64,000 nucleotides of DNA, taken from Amycolatopsis alkalitolerans (lineage in GTDB: Bacteria > Actinomycetota > Actinomycetes > Mycobacteriales > Pseudonocardiaceae). Positions 59,915 to 64,000 of the stretch are shown here, in pieces. Numbering within the stretch: the first letter of the stretch is position 1; every line of letters begins with the position of its first letter. The DNA lies in the NCBI RefSeq assembly GCF_006152065.1, contig NZ_VDFW01000013.1:95217-159216 (forward strand). Direction: 5' to 3'. The notes under the pieces are model-generated. The model did not search any database and was not told the DNA's origin. It saw only the letters and a program-made list of their open reading frames with translations. A program made the position numbers and the translations under genes.

Positions 59915-60796
59915 ATGGAACGCAGGCAGATCGAATACTTCCTCGCCGTCATCGACCACGGCGGTATCACCGCGGCCGCCGGTGCGCTGCACGTCGCCCA
60001 GCCCACCCTGTCCCACGCCATCAAGCTCCTCGAGTCCGATCTGGGCGCCGTCCTGTTCCACCGGATGCCGCGGGGAGTCCGGCTGACCGCGGCCGGTGAG
60101 GCGTTCGCGGACTCCGCGCGCCGGATCGTCCGCGAGCTGGAAACCGGTCGCGCCGCGGTGAAAGCCGTGTCCGGGCTGGTGGCCGGGAGGCTGGATCTGA
60201 TCGCGCTGCCCGGCGTCCTGCTCGATCCGCTCGCCGCCCTCATCGGGCGGTTCCGCGCGCGATATCCCAAGGTTCAGGTTCGGGTGACCGCCGCCGAACG
60301 CCCCGAACAGATCCGCGACGCGGTCCGCTCCGGTGCCGCCGAGTTGGGCTTCACCGACCGCGTCGACGCCGGCGAGCGTGACCTGACCGGCGACCTCGTC
60401 GCGGAGCAGGAACTGGTGGTCGCGCTGCCACCCGGCAGCGAGCCGCCGCCCGGTGGTGTGGTCGAGGTCCGCCGGCTGCTTGAGATGGACCTGGTGACCG
60501 GGGTCCGCGGCATGGTGATCGAGGTGCTGACCCGGGCCGGCGCCGACCGGGCGGCCGAGTTCACCCCGGTCGTGGAATCGGGCCTGCGCGCTTCGTCGCT
60601 CTACCTCGTACTCGCCGGCGCGGGCGCGGCGGTGCTGCCCCGCACGCTCGCCGAGATCGGGTGCCCGCACGGGGTTCTCATCGCCCCGCTCGATCCCCCG
60701 CAACAGCGGCGATCGTATGTGCTGCGCCGTGCCGCGTCGCTGTCTCCCGCCGCGCAGGCGATGCACGGCATGCTGCGGTCGGAAGGCGCGGCGTGA
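59915..60796 (+). CDS. LysR-family transcriptional regulator
   Basis: This 293-residue regulator has an N-terminal winged HTH: MERRQIEYFLAVIDHGGITAAAGALHVAQP, then TLSHAIKLLESDLGAVLFHR (about residues 30-49). The effector domain has type-2 periplasmic-binding lobes (LDLIALPGVLLDPLAALIGRF, ERDLTGDLVAEQELVVALPP). ATG 59915 is five bases after GGAGG. It is divergent from the MBL-fold/MHS operon across 87 bp that must hold its binding site; a T-n11-A box was not clear. The natural ligand is probably the MHS substrate. Confidence 0.9.
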   Translation: MERRQIEYFLAVIDHGGITAAAGALHVAQPTLSHAIKLLESDLGAVLFHRMPRGVRLTAAGEAFADSARRIVRELETGRAAVKAVSGLVAGRLDLIALPGVLLDPLAALIGRFRARYPKVQVRVTAAERPEQIRDAVRSGAAELGFTDRVDAGERDLTGDLVAEQELVVALPPGSEPPPGGVVEVRRLLEMDLVTGVRGMVIEVLTRAGADRAAEFTPVVESGLRASSLYLVLAGAGAAVLPRTLAEIGCPHGVLIAPLDPPQQRRSYVLRRAASLSPAAQAMHGMLRSEGAA

Positions 60797-61546
60797 TCAG
60801 GCGAGCAGCGGGGCTAGCTGGCTCGCGTGCTCGCGAAGCTGGCCGACCAGTTCGGGGTTCGGTCCGGCGACGCGGTCCGGCGGCCCGCTCAGCGCGAGTC
60901 CCGCGATGAGGGTGCCCTCGGTGACGTCGTGGATCGGCACGGCGAGGCAGCCACGGGCCGGATGCAGCTCGCCGCACTGCCTGGCCAGCCAGTCCGCCCG
61001 GCAACGCGCCAGTTCGGCGTCGAGCCGGTCCGCGTCGATGACCGTCTGCGCGGTGAGCTGCCGCAGGCCGCGGACCGTCGCTCGCCAGTCGGGCTGCCCG
61101 GCCAGGAATAGCTTCCCGAGCGCCGACGCGTGCGGGTAGCGCGCGAGCAGCGCCTCGTCGTGCGGCGGATGGTCGGGGTCGGTGTCGAGCAGCACGAGCC
61201 GCCCGGTCCGGTAGGACGCGAGGTGCACGCCCCAGCGCACGCGCTGGCGCAGGTGATCGACGACGGCGCGGGCCGCCGCCGGCGGGCGTGCCGCGGCCGG
61301 TATGGACAGGCGGGCGGCGCGGCGGCCCAGCGCGAAGCCGCGCAGATCGGGCAGCCGCACCAGGTAGCCCTCGCCGACGAGCAGGTTGAGCAGCCGGTAG
61401 GTGGTGGCAGGCGGCATCTTCAGCGCGGCGGAGATCTCCTTCGCCGTCACCCCGGGCCCGGTGGCGACGACCTCTTCGAGAACGGCGAGCGCGTTGCGGA
61501 CCGCCTTGGGCTGGCGTCCCGACAGCGGCGCGGGATCCGGGCTCAC
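60797..61546 (-). CDS. IclR-family regulator
   Basis: This 249-residue regulator has HTH_IclR near the N-terminus (VTAKEISAALKMPPATTYRLLNLL, about residues 33-56) and the IclR effector domain with ASALGKLFLAG (about 139) and GCLAVPIHDVTEGTLIAGLALSG (about 210-232). GTG 61546 overlaps the stop of the amino-acid permease gene by 4 bp, so both were one unit. The stop at 60797-60799 directly abuts the end of the convergent LysR gene. With its presumed target permease broken, its present role is doubtful. Confidence 0.87.
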   Translation of the reverse strand: MSPDPAPLSGRQPKAVRNALAVLEEVVATGPGVTAKEISAALKMPPATTYRLLNLLVGEGYLVRLPDLRGFALGRRAARLSIPAAARPPAAARAVVDHLRQRVRWGVHLASYRTGRLVLLDTDPDHPPHDEALLARYPHASALGKLFLAGQPDWRATVRGLRQLTAQTVIDADRLDAELARCRADWLARQCGELHPARGCLAVPIHDVTEGTLIAGLALSGPPDRVAGPNPELVGQLREHASQLAPLLA

Positions 61547-62540
61547 GGCCGGCCGTCCAGCAGATCGGTGGCCGTGGTCTCGTCGTAGATGCCGATCGCG
61601 GCCAGCCGCCGCGGCCGCCGCAGCCAGCCGAACCACGCCAGCCCGCACGCGGCGAGCACGGCGAACACGAGCGGGTAAGGTCCGTCCACAGTGGACATCG
61701 TGAACAGGGTCAGTGCGGCCAGCAGGGCGGCGGCGACCGCGGCCGCCGCCACCGCGCCGCGGGTCAGCTCGCCGATCCGGTACAGGAACGCGGGCGCCGC
61801 CACGCACACCAGCAGGTAGGCGATCAGGTAACCGAACCCGGCGACGTTGACCAGCGTGGTGAACAGCTGGTCCGGCGGGATGCCGGCGCTCAGCAGCACC
61901 GCCGCCGCGAGCGCGATCGCCGGGATCGTGCTCAGGACCGCGACATGGGGTGTCCGGAACCGCGGATGCGTGGCGCCGAGCCGCCGCGGCAGGATACCCT
62001 CGCGGCCCATCGACAGCAGGAGCCGCGCCAGGGCGTTCGACACGGTCGTCGCGCAGGCGAAGAACGACGCGGCGATGCCGAAGTCGAGCAGGTACGAAAG
62101 CCACGGCAGGTGCTGGGCGGCGGCGAGCACGGCGACCGGTTCGTGCTGGGCGGCCAGCCCGCCGGGCACCGACCGCAGGCCGACGGTCTGTGTGTAGGCG
62201 GCGACGAGGTACAGCACCCCGCACAGCGCCGCCGTCCACTGCATGGCGCGGGGGACGGACTGGAACGGCCGCCGGGCCTCGACGCCGAACGAGGTGGCGG
62301 CTTCGAACCCGATGAAGGCACCGAGCGCGGGGAGCACGCCGGCCGCGATCCCGCCGAACCCGCGATCCGGGGCGGACACCGGCGAAACCGGGCCGACCCG
62401 GATCAGCAGCAGCGCGAACACCACCAGCATCAGGCTGATCGACACCGCTTCGGTGACAAGCACGACCTGCGCCGAAAGCCGCACGCCCCGCAGCACGCAC
62501 ACCGTCACCAGCGCACCGAGCAGCAGGGTCGCCAGCGCGC
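61543..62540 (-). pseudogene. 5'-truncated amino-acid permease (APC family)
   Basis: The window reads about nine helices of an APC-type permease: SAQVVLVTEAVSISLMLVVFALLL, FIGFEAATSFGVEARRPFQSVPRAM (typical helix 6/loop), ACATTVSNALARLLLSMGREGILPRRLG and SYLLDFGIAASFFA. The expected N-terminal part with about 130 residues, including the GxG-rich helix 1, is missing. The reading frame is open into the 62.54-kb repeat, where the family similarity ends. A GTG at 62508 could start a 321-residue truncated protein, but helices 1-4 are lost. Confidence 0.8.
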
Positions 62541-62714
62541 GGTGTGTTTGTTTGCCAGGGTACTGAGTTGGCCCTTGGCGTCGCCGAGTTGGCTCGGGGC
62601 GTTATCGAGTTGGCCGGCCGCTGTCGCCGGGGGCAAAATCAGCGACCGGACCAGCCAACTCGACACCGCAGCGGACAAACCCACCGACCCTACGGGCAAA
62701 CACGGCAACGTAAA
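62541..62714 (-). repeat. GAGTTGGC-rich repeat element, copy B (longer form)
   Basis: The element runs from GGTGTGTTTGTTTGCC to GGCAACGTAAA, inverted relative to copy A at 46529-46660. Two GGCGAC...GGCCAACTC units (about 43 bp apart) replace the single one in copy A. Its left end is the break point of the amino-acid permease. The next 47 bp to 62761 show no feature. Confidence 0.8.
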
Positions 62715-62761
62715 CCGGACAGGATCACACGACACTAGCCGAGGTGGGTACTGCGCCGTTC

Positions 62762-62854
62762 GTTACTAATCCGACCACAGTCACGGCTATCCGGCTTGTG
62801 TAGCAACGGTTACGTGCTGCTCGGGATCTGCCTACTGTAGGTCGGATTGGTAAC
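62762..62854 (-). repeat. 93-bp MITE-like palindromic element, copy 2
   Basis: Same length as copy 1 at 24280-24372, opposite orientation. The left end GTTACTAATCCGACCA is identical to the copy-1 end; the right end has two changes. It lies between the permease-side repeat and the copper amine oxidase remnant. Flanks share GCCGTT before the element with the flank of copy 1 read in the same direction. Confidence 0.8.
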
Positions 62855-62901
62855 AGCGGTATCACAGGTCCGGCCCGGCCGAATCCAAATGAGAATTCCC
62901 G

Positions 62902-62934
62902 CGCGCGCGTTCCCGGGTTGCGAGAACGCGCGCG
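62902..62934. other. Perfect 11-bp inverted repeat (CGCGCGCGTTC / GAACGCGCGCG)
   Basis: The arms are separated by 11 bases just upstream of the copper amine oxidase remnant. It may be a terminator or a scar of the rearrangement; it has no T-tract. The bases from 62855 to 62901 hold nothing recognisable. Confidence 0.5.
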
Positions 62935-62963
62935 GTCGTGTTCGCAGTAGCGGAGACGAGGGT

Positions 62964-63944
62964 TTGACCCGCCGCTACTTCGATGCCACCGTCGCCGGCG
63001 ACCTCGGCGAACCGCGCACCATCCGCAACGCGGTCTGCATGCACGAAGAGGACTACGGCGTGCTGTGGAAGCACAGCGACATGTTCGCCGGCTCCCACGA
63101 GACCCGGCGCCAGCGGCGGCTGGTCATCTCGTTCTTCACCACGATCGGCAACTACGACTACGGCTTCTACTGGTACCTCTACCTCGACGGCACGATCCAG
63201 CTGGAGGCCAAGGCGACCGGTATCACCTTCACGTCCGCCTACGCCGGCGATTACGCCACCGAAGTGGCGCCCGGCCTCGGCGCGCCGTATCACCAGCATC
63301 TGTTCTCGGCGCGGCTGGACATGTGCGTCGACGGGATCCGCAACGCCGTCGACGAGGTCGAGGCGCGGCGGCTGCCGGTCAGCGCGGAAAACCCGTATGG
63401 CAACGTTTTCCGCCAGTCCCGCGTGCGGCTGAGCACCGAGTCCGGTGCCGCCCGCCTCGCCGACAACGGCCGCGCAAGGGCCTGGCATATCGTGAACCTC
63501 GAAAGCCGGAACCGCTTTGGCCACAACGTCGCCTACGCGCTCTATCCGGAGGGGCAGCCGGTGCTGCTCGCGGACGAGTCGTCGTCGATTCACCGCCGCG
63601 CGGCCTTCGCCACGAAGCACCTGTGGGTCACCCGGTACGACCCGGAGCAGCGCTACCCGGCCGGCGACCTGGTGAACCAGCATCCCGGCGGGGCGGGGCT
63701 GCCGGCGTGGACGGCGGCCGACCGGAGCATCGACGGCGAGGACATCGTGCTGTGGCACACCTTCGGCCTCACGCATTTCCCGCGGCCGGAGGACTGGCCG
63801 GTGATGCCCGTCGACTACGCCGGGTTCACCCTCAAACCGGTCGGGTTCTTCGACCGCAACCCCACGCTCGACGTCCCGCCGTCGGCGAGCGGGCATTGTC
63901 ACGGTGGCGTTGACGGCCCTTATGAACCGCCCCGGGTTCGGTAG
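62964..63944 (+). pseudogene. 5'-truncated copper amine oxidase (catalytic domain only)
   Basis: From [10 protein letters not shown] on, the frame matches the C-terminal catalytic domain of primary-amine oxidase. It has [19 protein letters not shown], the topaquinone site [20 protein letters not shown] (Tyr of N-Y-D-Y), the copper His pair [26 protein letters not shown] and the third His with [17 protein letters not shown], ending [12 protein letters not shown]. The front half, with domains N2/N3 and the catalytic Asp, is missing. The break lies at about 62964, close to the inverted repeat. The family is about 640 residues; about 325 remain. Confidence 0.88.
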
Positions 63945-63960
63945 AGACTCGTTACTGGGG

Positions 63961-64000
63961 TCAGGCGACCAGGCTGGTCAGGTCGCCTGAGTCGTACAGG
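63961..64000 (-). CDS. Possible 3' end of a gene entering from the right
   Basis: A minus-strand frame ends in TGA (63963-63961) and reads LYDSGDLTSLVA, a natural-looking protein tail. The same bases form a perfect 10-bp inverted repeat (TCAGGCGACC / GGTCGCCTGA, 63961-63990). Only 40 bp are visible, so the gene family cannot be named. Confidence 0.3.
   Translation of the reverse strand, partial: LYDSGDLTSLVA

Noticed and set aside
62544..62738. Short frame inside repeat copy B as a small gene
   Set aside because: Low-complexity product arising from the repeat, no ribosome-binding site.

Overview
The window is high-GC DNA with dense, often overlapping genes (ATGA/GTGA junctions), many GTG starts, lipoproteins with actinobacterial-style lipoboxes and a complete KstR2-type steroid-ring cluster. 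This points to an actinomycete, most likely Pseudonocardiaceae (Amycolatopsis-like); the genus is inferred, not shown. Nearly everything is catabolic, transport or regulatory. No rRNA, tRNA, CRISPR or phage genes were seen.

Layout. 1-5 kb: hydrogenase maturation gene hypF (runs off the left edge), an IclR regulator, an NTF2-like/carotenoid-oxygenase pair and a scrap of selD. 5-13 kb: CapA-like lipoprotein, DinB protein with divergent WYL regulator, acyl-CoA dehydrogenase, a VOC/NTF2 pair facing a TetR regulator over a shared promoter-operator, a methyltransferase, and a deletion scar joining the 3' halves of a LysR gene and an MFS gene. 12.3-16.6 kb: ArsR regulator, two luciferase-like monooxygenases flanking a CocE-type hydrolase, and a collapsed SDR. 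16.7-22.9 kb: AcoR-like activator and a convergent four-gene 2-oxoacid oxidoreductase operon whose last gene fuses a GltD-like flavoprotein with a ferredoxin domain. 23-30 kb: two MFS transporters, aldo/keto reductase, MarR regulator, and a two-component system with two small membrane proteins.

30.3-38.5 kb is an L-fucose-type catabolic and uptake locus: FadR-type regulator, SDR, L-fuconate dehydratase, sugar dehydrogenase (AKR), lactonase, and an Rbs-type ABC importer. The regulator gene and the operon share an identical 11-bp box. 38.9-39.9 kb is a gene graveyard (histidine kinase, response regulator and VapC fragments), followed by an EmrB-type transporter.

41.4-55.4 kb matches the mycobacterial HIP (steroid C/D-ring) cluster gene for gene: two SDRs, echA20, ipdA, ipdB, ipdC, fadA6, ipdF, fadE30, fadD3, fadE31, fadE32 and fadE33. 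An extra enoyl-CoA hydratase sits after fadD3. There is no kstR2 at the expected place, and both divergent promoter regions carry AACnnGTT (KstR-type) palindromes instead. 55.5-60.8 kb has an unassigned protein, a phosphoribosyltransferase/hydrolase fusion, and an MFS plus MBL-fold pair opposite a LysR regulator.

The right end (60.8-64 kb) is rearranged. An IclR regulator overlaps an amino-acid permease that lost its 5' part at a repeat, and a copper amine oxidase gene lost its 5' half next to a second repeat. Both repeat families have another copy elsewhere in the window in opposite orientation: a 93-bp MITE-like element at 24.3 and 62.8 kb, and a 130-175-bp GAGTTGGC-rich element at 46.5 and 62.5 kb. 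They mark the main rearrangement points.
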